From NCBI GenBank assembly GCA_017302835.1, contig JAFLCC010000021.1, positions 1 through 47,497 of the forward strand: a stretch of 47,497 nucleotides of DNA, written 5' to 3'. The position numbers and the translations under genes were made by a program. The stretch is from Deltaproteobacteria bacterium (lineage in GTDB: Bacteria; Bdellovibrionota; Bdellovibrionia; Bdellovibrionales; Bdellovibrionaceae). Below the pieces are notes generated by a model. That model was not told the DNA's origin and did not search any database. It worked only from the letters and a program-made list of their open reading frames with translations. Position 1 is the stretch's first letter, and every line of letters begins with the position of its first letter. Below, piece by piece: positions 24,549-33,819 of the stretch.

Positions 24549-26385
24549 AACACAAGCCGTAGCAATAGCATTAACTTCAGTGGGTTTAATGTTTTTTGTG
24601 TTAAGTGCGTTTCAATATCAATCAGAAGTATTTTTTAATTTGCTGATTTCAACTCGAATTTTAGTAGTTTTTACTGGGTTTTCGTTGTCGGCTTTATTGT
24701 TTTTTAATAAGATAAATTCAAGTAAAATTGAAACGTATTTCTTTTTATTTTGTTTAATTATGCAGGCATTTCATGGAATTATTGAAGGCTCAAATTCAAT
24801 TTCCTTTTACTCTTTCACTGGTCCATGGCTGATATTAAGTTCCCTATCTTTAAGAGAGACCTTTAAAAGTTGGTTAAAGTTCACATTTCCAACTCAATTA
24901 ACGGGTTTCATTGTTCCTTTGTTTTTTAAAAATCCAAAATATTTTACGTCAATTGGTCATTTTATCGATAATTTTAGCCTTCCCGTTTCAGGTATGCTCG
25001 TAGGACTAGTATTAGCTAAAATTACGTCAGATCGTTTCGAAGCTGTAATTAGTAATGTTGAAACCCAAAAAAAGCTTAATGATCTATTAGCCAAAGATTT
25101 AAATCGAGAAATCGAAATGAGATCAATTATTGAGTCAGAATTAACTTTGGTAAAAAATGAAGTTGAGAAAGCGGCCGGATTAAAGATCATGGCAGAAATA
25201 GCCTCCCAAGTCTCTCATGATATTCGATCGCCACTTTCAGTTCTTAATATGATTATTTCTCAAATTACAAATATTTCAGAAGAAAAACGAATCTTATTAA
25301 GGACCTCTGTTAACAGAATTAATGATATTGCCAACACTTTATTAGAACGCTCTAAAGCGCAAGTAACAAATTATTCGACGAATTCGTCTCAAAATTCAGG
25401 GCGTGCTTCAGGTGCAGATTATAAACTTGAGGTCGAACTGATTCCGCCGTTAATTGAATCGATTGTTTCGGAAAAAAGGGCGCAGTATAGGGATAAAACA
25501 AATATTGAATTTGAGTCAGATCTTAAAGATTCATATGGTGCTTTTGCAAAAATTAATGTTGCAGAAATTAAAAGGGTTTTATCAAATTTAATAATAAACT
25601 CAGTCGAGTCAATTTCAGAGGCCAATGGTAAAGTGGAACTCAACCTTGTTTTAGAAAATACGTGTTTAACAATTATTGTAAAAGATAACGGTAAAGGGAT
25701 GCCGGAAGATATCCTTAATCGTTTGGGTGAATTGGGAGTCACCCATGGTAAAGAAGGTTCACAAAGTGGATCAGGACTAGGTTTATATCATGCAAAACAG
25801 ACTGTAAACAAATGTGGAGGTGAATTTCTTGTAAAAAGTGAATTAGGAAAGGGCACAATAATAATGTTGAGATTTCCGCGGGTTCAGGCTCCTGCCTGGT
25901 TTGTTGAAAGGTTAATTTTGAAACCGAAACAAATCATTATTTCACTTGATGATGATTGTACTATTCATGGTATTTGGAAAGAAAGAATTCAATTTTTAAA
26001 TGTAATTCAACATCAAATTGAATTTCTATCATTTACTTCTGGTTTAGCGTTTAAGACATGGTTTCTTAAGCAAAAAGAACTGAATTCTTTTTTGAGCTTA
26101 AATAATTATTTATTTTTATTTGATTATGAATTGCTTAATCAAAAACAGACTGGTTTAGAAATCATTGAAGAACTAGAAATAGAAGAAAGAAGCATCTTAA
26201 TTACAAGTAGATATGAAGAGAGTTTTATTAGAAGTAAATGCCAGTCTTTAAAGGTTAAGCTGTTGCCAAAAATGATGGCCAGTCTTATCCCTATCGAGCT
26301 TGCAAATGAAAAAGAGTACAGTAAAGTATTTAGCAACAATGAATATGTAAATTTTAAAACCAGACTTGAGTATACACTTCCTTAA
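24529..26385 (+). CDS. Six-TM hybrid sensor histidine kinase with divergent C-terminal receiver
   Basis: The 618-residue protein starts with about six TM helices (residues 7-165) with almost no loops, like the sensors CqsS/LqsS that read small hydrophobic signals. A coiled coil (about 170-220), HisKA with ASQVSHDIRSPLSVL (His at about residue 230), and a GHKL ATPase follow. The ATPase shows N box NLIINSVESI, G1 DNGKGMP and G2 GSGLGLYHAK (to about 455). The C-terminal ~150 residues read as a receiver: IISLDDDCTIHGIW with acidic cluster, LFLFDYELL with the phosphoacceptor Asp, ILITS and LLPKMMASLIPI with the conserved Lys. No partner response regulator lies next to it. It shares the transcript with the peptide, hydrolase and acyltransferase. 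Confidence 0.85.
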   Translation: MEKKLIKTQAVAIALTSVGLMFFVLSAFQYQSEVFFNLLISTRILVVFTGFSLSALLFFNKINSSKIETYFFLFCLIMQAFHGIIEGSNSISFYSFTGPWLILSSLSLRETFKSWLKFTFPTQLTGFIVPLFFKNPKYFTSIGHFIDNFSLPVSGMLVGLVLAKITSDRFEAVISNVETQKKLNDLLAKDLNREIEMRSIIESELTLVKNEVEKAAGLKIMAEIASQVSHDIRSPLSVLNMIISQITNISEEKRILLRTSVNRINDIANTLLERSKAQVTNYSTNSSQNSGRASGADYKLEVELIPPLIESIVSEKRAQYRDKTNIEFESDLKDSYGAFAKINVAEIKRVLSNLIINSVESISEANGKVELNLVLENTCLTIIVKDNGKGMPEDILNRLGELGVTHGKEGSQSGSGLGLYHAKQTVNKCGGEFLVKSELGKGTIIMLRFPRVQAPAWFVERLILKPKQIIISLDDDCTIHGIWKERIQFLNVIQHQIEFLSFTSGLAFKTWFLKQKELNSFLSLNNYLFLFDYELLNQKQTGLEIIEELEIEERSILITSRYEESFIRSKCQSLKVKLLPKMMASLIPIELANEKEYSKVFSNNEYVNFKTRLEYTLP

Positions 26386-26516
26386 AATCTCTTTTTGAGA
26401 CATCCTAAAACAAAGTAACACGCCGACTCAATTCGAACTGATTTGGAACACCCCCATAGAAAAATATTTTTTATTTTTTAAAAAGCTTTACACTAACATG
26501 AGTAATATTTATCGCA

Positions 26517-26960
26517 GTGGAGTTGGTTGTGCATACAAAAAAACTAAGTTTTTTTACCCCAATAAATGTCTTTAAAGTTATGACTGTATTTTCCTTCGTA
26601 GCCACTTCATTTGCTGAGGAGCTTGATAGGAATGCGCTTTCTGAAGCGCAAGGCCTTCTGAAGGATAGAAGTAAAGTTGAAACAGTTCTTAGTGCTGACC
26701 CAAAGGCTAGGAAAGCAGATGACTTTGCAAAGCAAGTTGGAGGATCTGATGAGAATGTTCAGCAAATGTATTCTATTGCAGCGGATATTTTGCCGGTTTT
26801 ATTGGAAATGAATGAGAACAATCAAGAAAAAGCATTAAACTCACTTCAAGAATATAGTAAAAATCCTAAAGAATTTTTGGCTCGTCTTCCAGCTGGCACC
26901 CGTAAAAAAATTGAAAATTTAGCTAGTAAAATAGAATCAGAGAAACCCAGAAAGCCTTAA
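26517..26960 (+). CDS. Small secreted protein, unrecognised
   Basis: The 147-residue frame opens at GTG 26517, and a shorter in-frame start is ATG 26580. Residues 10-33 (SFFTPINVFKVMTVFSFVAT then SFA) look like a signal peptide cut after SFA, leaving EELDRNALSEAQGLL. The mature chain is alpha-helical, with charged repeats (LKDRSKVETVLSADPKARKA; ENNQEKALNSLQEYSKNPKE) and a lysine-rich end. No Cys is left in the mature part. No family is recognised. It lies 130 bases after the histidine kinase and before a likely terminator at 27081, so it could be a separate transcript or the tail of the cassette. Confidence 0.6.
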   Translation: MELVVHTKKLSFFTPINVFKVMTVFSFVATSFAEELDRNALSEAQGLLKDRSKVETVLSADPKARKADDFAKQVGGSDENVQQMYSIAADILPVLLEMNENNQEKALNSLQEYSKNPKEFLARLPAGTRKKIENLASKIESEKPRKP

Positions 26961-27080
26961 AACAAACCAACTCACTTTTTACAACTCAATCTTCCATCTA
27001 CGGCAGGACATCTTCGGCAGAACATCTGCGCAATGACAACGGCGAGGGAAGTTTTTTACTTGAACCTATGTCCAATCCCA

Positions 27081-27131
27081 AGGCTTGCCCACAAAAAGAA
27101 GAAAAAGGCATAAGCCTGTCTTTTCTTTATT
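27081..27131 (+). terminator. Likely rho-independent terminator
   Basis: AGGCTT-GCC (27081-27089) pairs with GGC-AT-AAGCCT (27107-27117), leaving a two-base bulge. GTCTTTTCTTTATT follows on the plus strand. It lies 120 bases past the small secreted protein stop. Confidence 0.5.
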
Positions 27132-27254
27132 CAATCTTGAAAATATAACAGGGTTTACCCTTTTTTGCTATTCTGTGAGTCCTCTATAGTGTTCTATGGA
27201 AGGCATGAGGCTTGCTAGTTAACAGCCTAGGGTTAATTTTTGGGGGAAGTTATT

Positions 27255-28976
27255 GTGGTTCGTTTGGGGTGTAGGGTTATCTCTTTAGTTATTACTATCA
27301 TAGTTATTTTTTTGTTCTTCGGTGTTTTTTATCACAGCAATGGCGATAACTATAAAAAAACCAACGAGAGCCAGGATGATACCTTAAATAGAAACTCAGG
27401 GCTTTCTATTGAGGAGAAATGGCGAGAAACGGGTCTTCAAGTTAAAGACATTGAAAATTTGTTTTTAAATAAAAAATGCCAAGCTTCTCAAAGTGTTTTT
27501 TTGTCCTGCATGAATGCTCTGATGACAATTGCCGAAAAAGAGGGGAAAGAAATTTTACTCGATGGAAAAGTTGTGACGGTATTAAATAGCACAACAGCAA
27601 GTAAAATGGGTCCACATTCTCAATCATCTCAATCATCTCAATCATCTTATGCTTCAACATCTCGTTCTTCAATTCCTGTTTCCAATAAGTTTTCTCATAT
27701 GAATGAAAAAGAAAAACTCAAAGTTTGGGAAAGTGTTTTTAGGAAACAAAAAGCTTCCCAAATTCCTGTTGAGGCTATTTGGCTTGAGATTTCCAGATCC
27801 TTTAAAAATCGGAATTACGAGTCTCTACGCGTGGCCCAAGCTTTTAATTCCTACCTGTCTGTTTACAAGGATCCTCATACTTATATTTTACCCAAAGAGT
27901 ATTTTGAAAAAGTGACAGCACAAAGTCAAAATGTCATGAATTCCTATGGATTTATCGTAAGTAAATCCAATAACAAGTTTATTTTTACACGCATTTATTC
28001 AGATACTCTTTTTGAAAAAGCTGGAATTCAAGAAGGTGATGTTTTGGTTGAGGTAGATGGCCTATCGGTGTCTCACTTGACGAACGAGGAATTACTAAGT
28101 CTATTTAAAGGAAAGCAGAGGAACTCTTTCCTTATTTCGCAAGATGAAAAATTTGTCCAACTCACGCTCGTGAAAGAAGACCAAGTATTAAAATCAGTTC
28201 AGCTTCATAAGTTAATATCTGGAAACAACAAATCTCATTGGCACATTTCAATCTTTAAAATTGCCGATGGAGTTTGTAAACAGACCGAATCTCTTTTAAC
28301 AAAAGCACAACAACAGAATGTCTCAGGAATCATTTTAGATCTGCGTGATAACTCTGGTGGCTCTATGGATGAAGTGCTTTGTCTGGCTGGCTTATTTGTT
28401 GGTGATAGAAAAATATATGAGCTTAAGTATTTTAAGCAAAATACTCAAAAAGAAATTGAATCGTTTTTTGCCTCTTCAAAGCAAGTTTATTTTGGCCCCT
28501 TGGCCGTGTTAGTTAATCAAGGCACAGCTAGCAGTGCAGAGATATTGGCTGGAGTTCTTCAGGACTACCATAGAGGACTAGTTATTGGGGAAAGAACCTT
28601 TGGTAAGGGGACTTTCCAAGAAGGCGAAGCTTGGTATAAAAATCCGAAAATATTAATCTTTCAAACTAAGGGATTGTTTACACTTCCCTCTGGAAATTCT
28701 CCTCAACTTATCGGAATCATTCCTGACATCATGATAAATTCCTGGGACATTGCTGAGGGAAGAGAGGAAGATCTCTACTATAACCCGGTTTATAATTTTG
28801 TATCTTCAGATAGAGGTTCTTTGCAAAAGGATTCTTCAACGAAGAGTTCGTTCGAGGTTGCAAAAAATACTCCTAAAAATCATTTAAAAATTAAAAACTG
28901 TGAAGGCCGCAGGGTTCCTGCACGGATGGCTGATCCCCAGGTGGGAAAAGCCCTCGCGGTTTTATCTTGTTCATAA
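27255..28976 (+). CDS. S41 family C-terminal processing peptidase (CtpA-like)
   Basis: The ~573-residue protein begins with a membrane anchor or signal (RLGCRVISLVITIIVIFLF). A PDZ domain spans about residues 225-300 (RIYSDTLFEKAGIQEGDVLVEVDG). The S41 core has ILDLRDNSGGSMDEVLCLAG, the nucleophile Ser in NQGTASSAEILAGVL (about residue 425) and the general-base Lys in GERTFGKGTF (about 452). These are the Ser-Lys dyad positions of CtpA/Prc, which trim periplasmic proteins. Between the leader and the PDZ is an SQSSQSSQSS tandem run made of a 9-base repeat at 27622-27648. GTG 27255 follows GGGGGAAG, so I prefer it to a TTG at 27240. Confidence 0.88.
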   Translation: MVRLGCRVISLVITIIVIFLFFGVFYHSNGDNYKKTNESQDDTLNRNSGLSIEEKWRETGLQVKDIENLFLNKKCQASQSVFLSCMNALMTIAEKEGKEILLDGKVVTVLNSTTASKMGPHSQSSQSSQSSYASTSRSSIPVSNKFSHMNEKEKLKVWESVFRKQKASQIPVEAIWLEISRSFKNRNYESLRVAQAFNSYLSVYKDPHTYILPKEYFEKVTAQSQNVMNSYGFIVSKSNNKFIFTRIYSDTLFEKAGIQEGDVLVEVDGLSVSHLTNEELLSLFKGKQRNSFLISQDEKFVQLTLVKEDQVLKSVQLHKLISGNNKSHWHISIFKIADGVCKQTESLLTKAQQQNVSGIILDLRDNSGGSMDEVLCLAGLFVGDRKIYELKYFKQNTQKEIESFFASSKQVYFGPLAVLVNQGTASSAEILAGVLQDYHRGLVIGERTFGKGTFQEGEAWYKNPKILIFQTKGLFTLPSGNSPQLIGIIPDIMINSWDIAEGREEDLYYNPVYNFVSSDRGSLQKDSSTKSSFEVAKNTPKNHLKIKNCEGRRVPARMADPQVGKALAVLSCS

Positions 28977-29118
28977 AATGGTTTTTTCCTTGGAGATAAA
29001 ACTTTACACTCATGGCTTAATTTGTTGAGTTTCCTCTGTTTTGATCCTATATTCGATCAAAGTGTGTCTGAAAAGTCTTCAAACACACTCTGCCATTTAT
29101 TTAATTGAGGGTAGACCG

Positions 29119-29799
29119 TTGGTTACAAAAATTAAAGTTCAAAATAAATCTCAGGTATTCTCTTTAACGCAAAAACATTTTCAATATAAATTTATTCCTT
29201 CTAAAAAGAAATCCAAAAAGCTTATGATTGTTTTGCATGGCAGGGGTGATAGCCTAAGACCATTTCGCCACTTTGATAATGAATTTAACTTGCCAGAAAT
29301 GAATTATTTGCTATTAAATGCTCCTAGAAAATACATGACTGGTTTTTCCTGGTACGGAGAACCTCCCTATCAGAAAGAAGGCGTTCTTAAAATCAGAAGT
29401 AAAATGTTTGATCTGATAAACGAGTTGAATACCTCCGGTTGGAAAGCAAAAGATATTTTTCTTTTTGGATTCTCGCAAGGTTGTCTGATTAGTGCAGATA
29501 TTGCTCTTAATTATCCAAAAAAATTAGGAGGAGTCATTGGCATAAGCGGCTATTTTCATTTTTTTCCAAGATGGAGAAACTCACTAACTGCAAAAACTAA
29601 AAAAACTCCCTGGATACTTACCCACGGGTATCATGATGATATTTTAAAATATAGTGATACGAAATTTGGTGTCGAAAAATTATTAGATGCAGGATTGAAT
29701 ATTGAGTTTATTTCTTTAAATAAAAAACACGATCTTGAAGAAGAAGAGTTTCCAATTATTCGCAGATGGATAAAAGCCCAGAGTGTTGAAAACACTTAA
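29119..29799 (+). CDS. Phospholipase/carboxylesterase-type alpha/beta hydrolase
   Basis: The ~226-residue protein (TTG start at 29119 after GAGGG) has the PF02230-type esterase pattern. LMIVLHGRGDSLRPFRHF is near the N terminus, LLLNAPRKYMTGFSWY follows, then DIFLFGFSQGCLISADIAL with nucleophile Ser in GFSQG. The acid is in HGYHDDILKYSD and the His is in NKKHDLEEEE. Such enzymes split short acyl esters and are usually cytoplasmic. Neighbours upstream and downstream do not suggest a partner. Its TAA overlaps the convergent SelO-like gene by 4 bases, sharing the sequence TTAA so that each strand reads a stop there. Confidence 0.8.
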   Translation: MVTKIKVQNKSQVFSLTQKHFQYKFIPSKKKSKKLMIVLHGRGDSLRPFRHFDNEFNLPEMNYLLLNAPRKYMTGFSWYGEPPYQKEGVLKIRSKMFDLINELNTSGWKAKDIFLFGFSQGCLISADIALNYPKKLGGVIGISGYFHFFPRWRNSLTAKTKKTPWILTHGYHDDILKYSDTKFGVEKLLDAGLNIEFISLNKKHDLEEEEFPIIRRWIKAQSVENT

Positions 29800-31643
29800 A
29801 TCTCTTCCCGATACTCGTGTAAATTCATAACAATTTTATCCCATATTTTTTTCTCGGTCAGACTCTCTTTATTTGTTAAAGAATAGAAATGTCTTTGTCG
29901 ATTGAAAAAACTTTCTCCATGGGAGTAATCTATGAGTTTTTCGATTAGGTTTTGTACGGTATCAGGCTTATGTGTGAGTGCATATCCGCTTATAATGTCA
30001 TCAACACAATGAATTAAGGAATTACCCGTTAAAAAACTTTCAGGATGAATTTGATTTACTCTTTGATTCACTTTTTCTAGCGTGTTTGAATTGGATATTA
30101 TTTTTAATTTTTTAAAAAGTGATTTATAATTATCAAAGAAACTTAAGTAGCGATTTTTATTCTGTAAAAAGATTTTTTCATCTTTCGGTTTACAAAATTG
30201 TGTCTGCGCTAATTTAACAAAATCATAAATTGAAAATTCCTCATTTTGTGAAAACAAAGTGGGAAACTCTCTGGCCACCGTACGCATATTTACTAAGGGG
30301 AAATAATTAATTCCATCAGGAACTTTGACTCGCCCTTTAGACGTTTTTAAGTCTTCCCAGAACTTAAAGTCTTCTTTTAGATTGCTTAACAGTGTGGCAA
30401 GCTTTGGATCTTTTAAACATACTTTTATCTGATGATTTGAAAGTCCAATTTTTTGAGCAAAATAAAATAAAGAATATTGCTTCAAATAAGTATGAAATAA
30501 ATCTAAAGCAGAATGATTGTTAAGGTTCCTTAGGGGAGTTTTCGAGCTTGTTTTTAAGTACTCAACAGTTTGAATCATCTCCTTGACCAAGAGTTGCGCT
30601 TTGTTTTTTTGTTCACTTAGATTTGTTGAGAATCGATCCACATCATCATATTTATACCTATTATGACAGGTTCCAAAATGACGGATGCTTCCATAATCAA
30701 TTATTCCTGCGTCAAATAACAAATTATCTCCATCCCAATCTAACCAAACAAAAATATAATTTTCCTCAATAAAAGCCACAAACTTGGCCAGTCTCTTACA
30801 GTAATCTTTCAGGAAAAGATCGTATTTTTGGTTTGCAAACGCGGTACTCAGACTCACTAATTTTTTATTTATGATTTGCCTTTTTATATAATAATCAATC
30901 ACTTTTCCTAATTCATTTTTTCTATTTTGTTTTAGAAAAAGAAAAGCATGTGCTGGACGAATGAGGTTTTTACCTGCGCGAACGCCAATCCCCACGCCTT
31001 TTCCCAAATCAATGACACACAGGACTCTTTCTGTATGAATTCCTTTTCGGTGCAGAACTTCAGACATAATCGCGGAGCCAATCAATTCATCTAGCTCTGC
31101 CTGTCCACAACCATATCCCGTATCTGTATTTCCTGTTTTTAGGGGCTTTTTTTTAATCGAAGCCCCAGGTGACAATACGGTTACCCCCGTTCCCCGAGAT
31201 GAAATATCCCAGATGACGCCTTCATTCATAAGGAAACCATTCCAAATACTGCGTCCATCACCCGATGTGAGGCCTTTTTTACTTTGATGTTGTAGCTGTA
31301 AGTATCTGGTCGCCATGTATTTTTTGGGTTTAACATTTTTTTTGGCGACTCGCTTTTTATTTAGAATATCGTATTCATTTATAATTTGCAGAGAAAAAGT
31401 CTCGATGAGCTTTTGATGTAAAGAAACATTCATTTCAGATTTGTGATCAGTGCTGATTAATCCCATTTCTTTTGCTAAGGCAAAATTAAAATAAACGACT
31501 TTACCTTTATTTAATTTCAGAACTTCATAATCCACGTATCCATGTTTACCTAATTCGCGATAAGGATGATCGCCATCAATCTTATCAAACGGGGAATACT
31601 CAAGCTCAGTGGTGTATGAAATGTTAGATCCAATTCTCATCAT
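29796..31643 (-). CDS. Divergent SelO-like (YdiU) pseudokinase-fold protein
   Basis: The 615-residue protein keeps the order of SelO blocks in diverged form. GDGRS (about residues 128-132) and SSRGTGVTVLSP (148-159) resemble the KGSG..P.SR.GDGR region. ELDELIGSAIMSEVLHRKGIHTERVL (183-208) resembles EFL.SEAM..LGIPTTRAL. GVRAGKNLIRPAHAFLF resembles VR.A.S.LRFGHF. WLDWDGDNLLFDAGIIDYGS (311-329) resembles MNTDN....TIDYGP, with metal-binding and catalytic Asp kept. SelO transfers AMP to protein Ser, Thr or Tyr in redox stress. The C-terminal ~260 residues have no match I recognise. Function as an AMPylator is inferred, not shown. Confidence 0.65.
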   Translation of the reverse strand: MMRIGSNISYTTELEYSPFDKIDGDHPYRELGKHGYVDYEVLKLNKGKVVYFNFALAKEMGLISTDHKSEMNVSLHQKLIETFSLQIINEYDILNKKRVAKKNVKPKKYMATRYLQLQHQSKKGLTSGDGRSIWNGFLMNEGVIWDISSRGTGVTVLSPGASIKKKPLKTGNTDTGYGCGQAELDELIGSAIMSEVLHRKGIHTERVLCVIDLGKGVGIGVRAGKNLIRPAHAFLFLKQNRKNELGKVIDYYIKRQIINKKLVSLSTAFANQKYDLFLKDYCKRLAKFVAFIEENYIFVWLDWDGDNLLFDAGIIDYGSIRHFGTCHNRYKYDDVDRFSTNLSEQKNKAQLLVKEMIQTVEYLKTSSKTPLRNLNNHSALDLFHTYLKQYSLFYFAQKIGLSNHQIKVCLKDPKLATLLSNLKEDFKFWEDLKTSKGRVKVPDGINYFPLVNMRTVAREFPTLFSQNEEFSIYDFVKLAQTQFCKPKDEKIFLQNKNRYLSFFDNYKSLFKKLKIISNSNTLEKVNQRVNQIHPESFLTGNSLIHCVDDIISGYALTHKPDTVQNLIEKLIDYSHGESFFNRQRHFYSLTNKESLTEKKIWDKIVMNLHEYREEI

Positions 31644-31797
31644 AGTTATTCTCGGAAGTAATATAAAAAGTTAAAGAAATCCGAAAGAATCTCGACTTAG
31701 GTCAGGATTAAATCCGTTGTTCACTTTCCCTATGCAGACGTCTTTACTTTCTTGATAGACTGATTAAGAATTAAATTTTTTGCGACAGGGAGGTCCA

Positions 31798-32301
31798 ATG
31801 AAAATTACACCCATAGATATTGCCCATAAAGATTTCTCAAGGAAACTCATGGGTTTTGACAATCAAGAAGTTGGTGATTTTCTACAACAAATCTCTTCCC
31901 AAATGGAATCCCTTATTCATGAAAGAAACCAACTGAAGGAAATCTTACGTGAAAAGGAACTGTCACTTTTGGAATACAAAGAACGCGACAAACTGTTAAA
32001 AGATACGATTACAACAGCATCTCAGATGTCTGAGAAAATGCGCCTTGAGGCCGATCGAGAAGCCAAATTTATTCTTGCCGAAGCACAACAAAAAGCTGAA
32101 TTTATTACTCGCGATGCCAAAGATTCTTTAAAAAAGACCTATCAAGAAATCGTGGATTTAAAGAAAACCCGAATTCAATTTGAGGCGAATCTTAAAGCCC
32201 TTGTACAAGCTCATCTTTCAATTTTAGAACAGGGCGAGAAATATGTTCCTTCTGTGAATTATGCTATTGATCATAATAAAAATCAAAATTCTCACCTCTA
32301 A
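31798..32301 (+). CDS. divIVA: DivIVA-domain cell-pole/division protein
   Basis: The 167-residue protein starts at ATG 31798 with a strong AGGGAGGT site. The N terminus MKITPIDIAHKDFSRKLMGF then DNQEVGDFLQQI is the DivIVA membrane-binding motif (I-x-I-x-x-K-x-F-x-x-x-x-x-G-Y/F-x-x-x-E-V). A long coiled coil (about residues 25-145, rich in Leu/Lys/Glu heptads) follows. DivIVA marks curved membranes and organises division or polar growth. It is followed by a YggU-family gene, a recurring neighbour of division genes. Confidence 0.9.
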   Translation: MKITPIDIAHKDFSRKLMGFDNQEVGDFLQQISSQMESLIHERNQLKEILREKELSLLEYKERDKLLKDTITTASQMSEKMRLEADREAKFILAEAQQKAEFITRDAKDSLKKTYQEIVDLKKTRIQFEANLKALVQAHLSILEQGEKYVPSVNYAIDHNKNQNSHL

Positions 32302-32321
32302 AACCTATCTAAAGCTAACAG

Positions 32322-32648
32322 ATGAGTTTTACCATGGATGAAATAAAAAACTGTTATCAGCAAAAAGAAAATAGTTTTTTACTTTCCATCCTGATTCAGC
32401 CAAATTGTAAAAAAAATGAGATTCAAGGAATTCATAGTGGTAAAATCAAAATGAGAATTCATTCTCCTCCAATCGAAGGAAGGGCAAATGAAGAACTGAT
32501 CCTTTATTTGGCTGAAGTTTTTCATCTTAAACGAAATCAAATTGAAATTGTCAAAGGACATTTAACTCGCCATAAACAAGTAAAAATATGTCCAAACGAC
32601 GCTCAAAAATTCGAGCAGGATCTGCATCATACGCTCTTACAAAAATGA
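32322..32648 (+). CDS. DUF167 (YggU) family protein
   Basis: The 108-residue protein matches DUF167. LLSILIQPNCKKNEIQGIHSGKIKMRIHSPP, IEGRANEELILYLAEVF and HLKRNQIEIVKGHLTRHKQVKI are the family hallmark (EGRAN, then G..R.K.V.I). The role is unknown; in many bacteria the gene lies near division genes such as YggS, YggT or DivIVA. ATG 32322 lacks a clear ribosome site, and an internal ATG at 32334 is possible. It lies 20 bases past the DivIVA stop and is likely in the same transcript. Confidence 0.88.
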   Translation: MSFTMDEIKNCYQQKENSFLLSILIQPNCKKNEIQGIHSGKIKMRIHSPPIEGRANEELILYLAEVFHLKRNQIEIVKGHLTRHKQVKICPNDAQKFEQDLHHTLLQK

Positions 32649-32678
32649 GATTGGTTGAGATGAGTTGCGTTGAATTTC

Positions 32679-33779
32679 TTATCTTTTCTTTTTTTTCTTT
32701 TTATTGGATTTTAATTTAATGCTCATTTCAGCTTCGTCGAGTTGAGATTGCAGATCGGCATCGGATACCACTTCTTTTTGTTTTTGATCGGATCTAACGG
32801 GAGCCTTTGGTATTTCAGGCTCTTTTTGAAATAAATGTTGATCAACACCATCTTCAGTTTGAATTTTATATTTTTCCTCTTGAGTTGTTTCATGGTATTC
32901 TGGCTGCTTCCTTGAAAAAGCATCAAATAATAGAGTTATTCCAAGTCCAGCATACAGTCCACTCGAGAAATTTTGTCCTACCAAAGAAGTAGCTACAAAA
33001 GATTTAAGAACAATACCTCGTGAAAAGCCCAAATCGATATTTAAACTGGCTTTGGTCTCTGATGGATTCACAGAGTAAAAACGATAACTTCCTCCGTTTA
33101 CTTTCTGTACCAGAGAATACCTGGCTGATTCCAAAGTCCCTTTATCGGGGTCGTCCATCACACTTTGAAAACCACTGACTTCGATGCCAACAAAGGATTG
33201 TCCCCATCGAACCCCTCCCCCCACATTCCATGGGAACAAGCTGGATCTTTCATTGCGATAATTAAATCCACATCCCAAATAATAAGAGAACCAAGAGTAA
33301 CTGTTTTGTGCTTTTAGCATAGCCATGAGCTCCATGACGCCTTCATCGGTCATGACTGTATCTTGATTTTTTTCAATGGGATCTAGGGAGTAACTAAAAG
33401 CCAACTCTGGAATAAAATCCATAAAGCCTCGATAAACCATATAATCCGCGGCCAGCGAAAGCTGACTAAATGTTGAGTTTGTCCTCACAAAATCAGAGTT
33501 TTTACTTTCTGCATTTGAAACATTTGCGGACGCAGACATCGACCACGATCCTGGAAAAACATATCTTGATGTCACAAAAGAAGTAAACAAAGTGTATTTA
33601 TTGCTACCGATAAGATTGACTTTATTCCCATCACTATTAAAATTGGCACTTGTATCAAGATAAGTCGTTCCTGCTCCAATTTCAAAAGTTCTTGGCTCAT
33701 AATTCTTAAGTTTGTTGAAAGAGTTCGCTTTATACGTTACACAAAGAATGAAAATTAAATAAATATAAAATTTCTTCAT
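32679..33779 (-). CDS. Predicted outer-membrane beta-barrel protein
   Basis: The 366-residue protein starts at ATG 33779 with a signal peptide (MKKFYIYLIFILCVTYKANS). Strands with alternating hydrophobic and polar residues and aromatic girdles (FEIGAGTTYLDTSANFN; YTLFTSFVTSRYVF; WFSYYLGCGFNYRNE; GLYAGLGITLLFDAF) fit a beta barrel of about 12-14 strands. A charged C-terminal tail of about 70 residues ends in a poly-lysine run, unusual for a barrel and perhaps periplasmic. No family name is given. It is convergent with YggU and divergent from the MFS gene. Confidence 0.7.
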   Translation of the reverse strand: MKKFYIYLIFILCVTYKANSFNKLKNYEPRTFEIGAGTTYLDTSANFNSDGNKVNLIGSNKYTLFTSFVTSRYVFPGSWSMSASANVSNAESKNSDFVRTNSTFSQLSLAADYMVYRGFMDFIPELAFSYSLDPIEKNQDTVMTDEGVMELMAMLKAQNSYSWFSYYLGCGFNYRNERSSLFPWNVGGGVRWGQSFVGIEVSGFQSVMDDPDKGTLESARYSLVQKVNGGSYRFYSVNPSETKASLNIDLGFSRGIVLKSFVATSLVGQNFSSGLYAGLGITLLFDAFSRKQPEYHETTQEEKYKIQTEDGVDQHLFQKEPEIPKAPVRSDQKQKEVVSDADLQSQLDEAEMSIKLKSNKKKKKKR

Positions 33780-33819
33780 TAGGAATATTATGACCAACAT
33801 ATACAAAGAGGTAAAGTAA

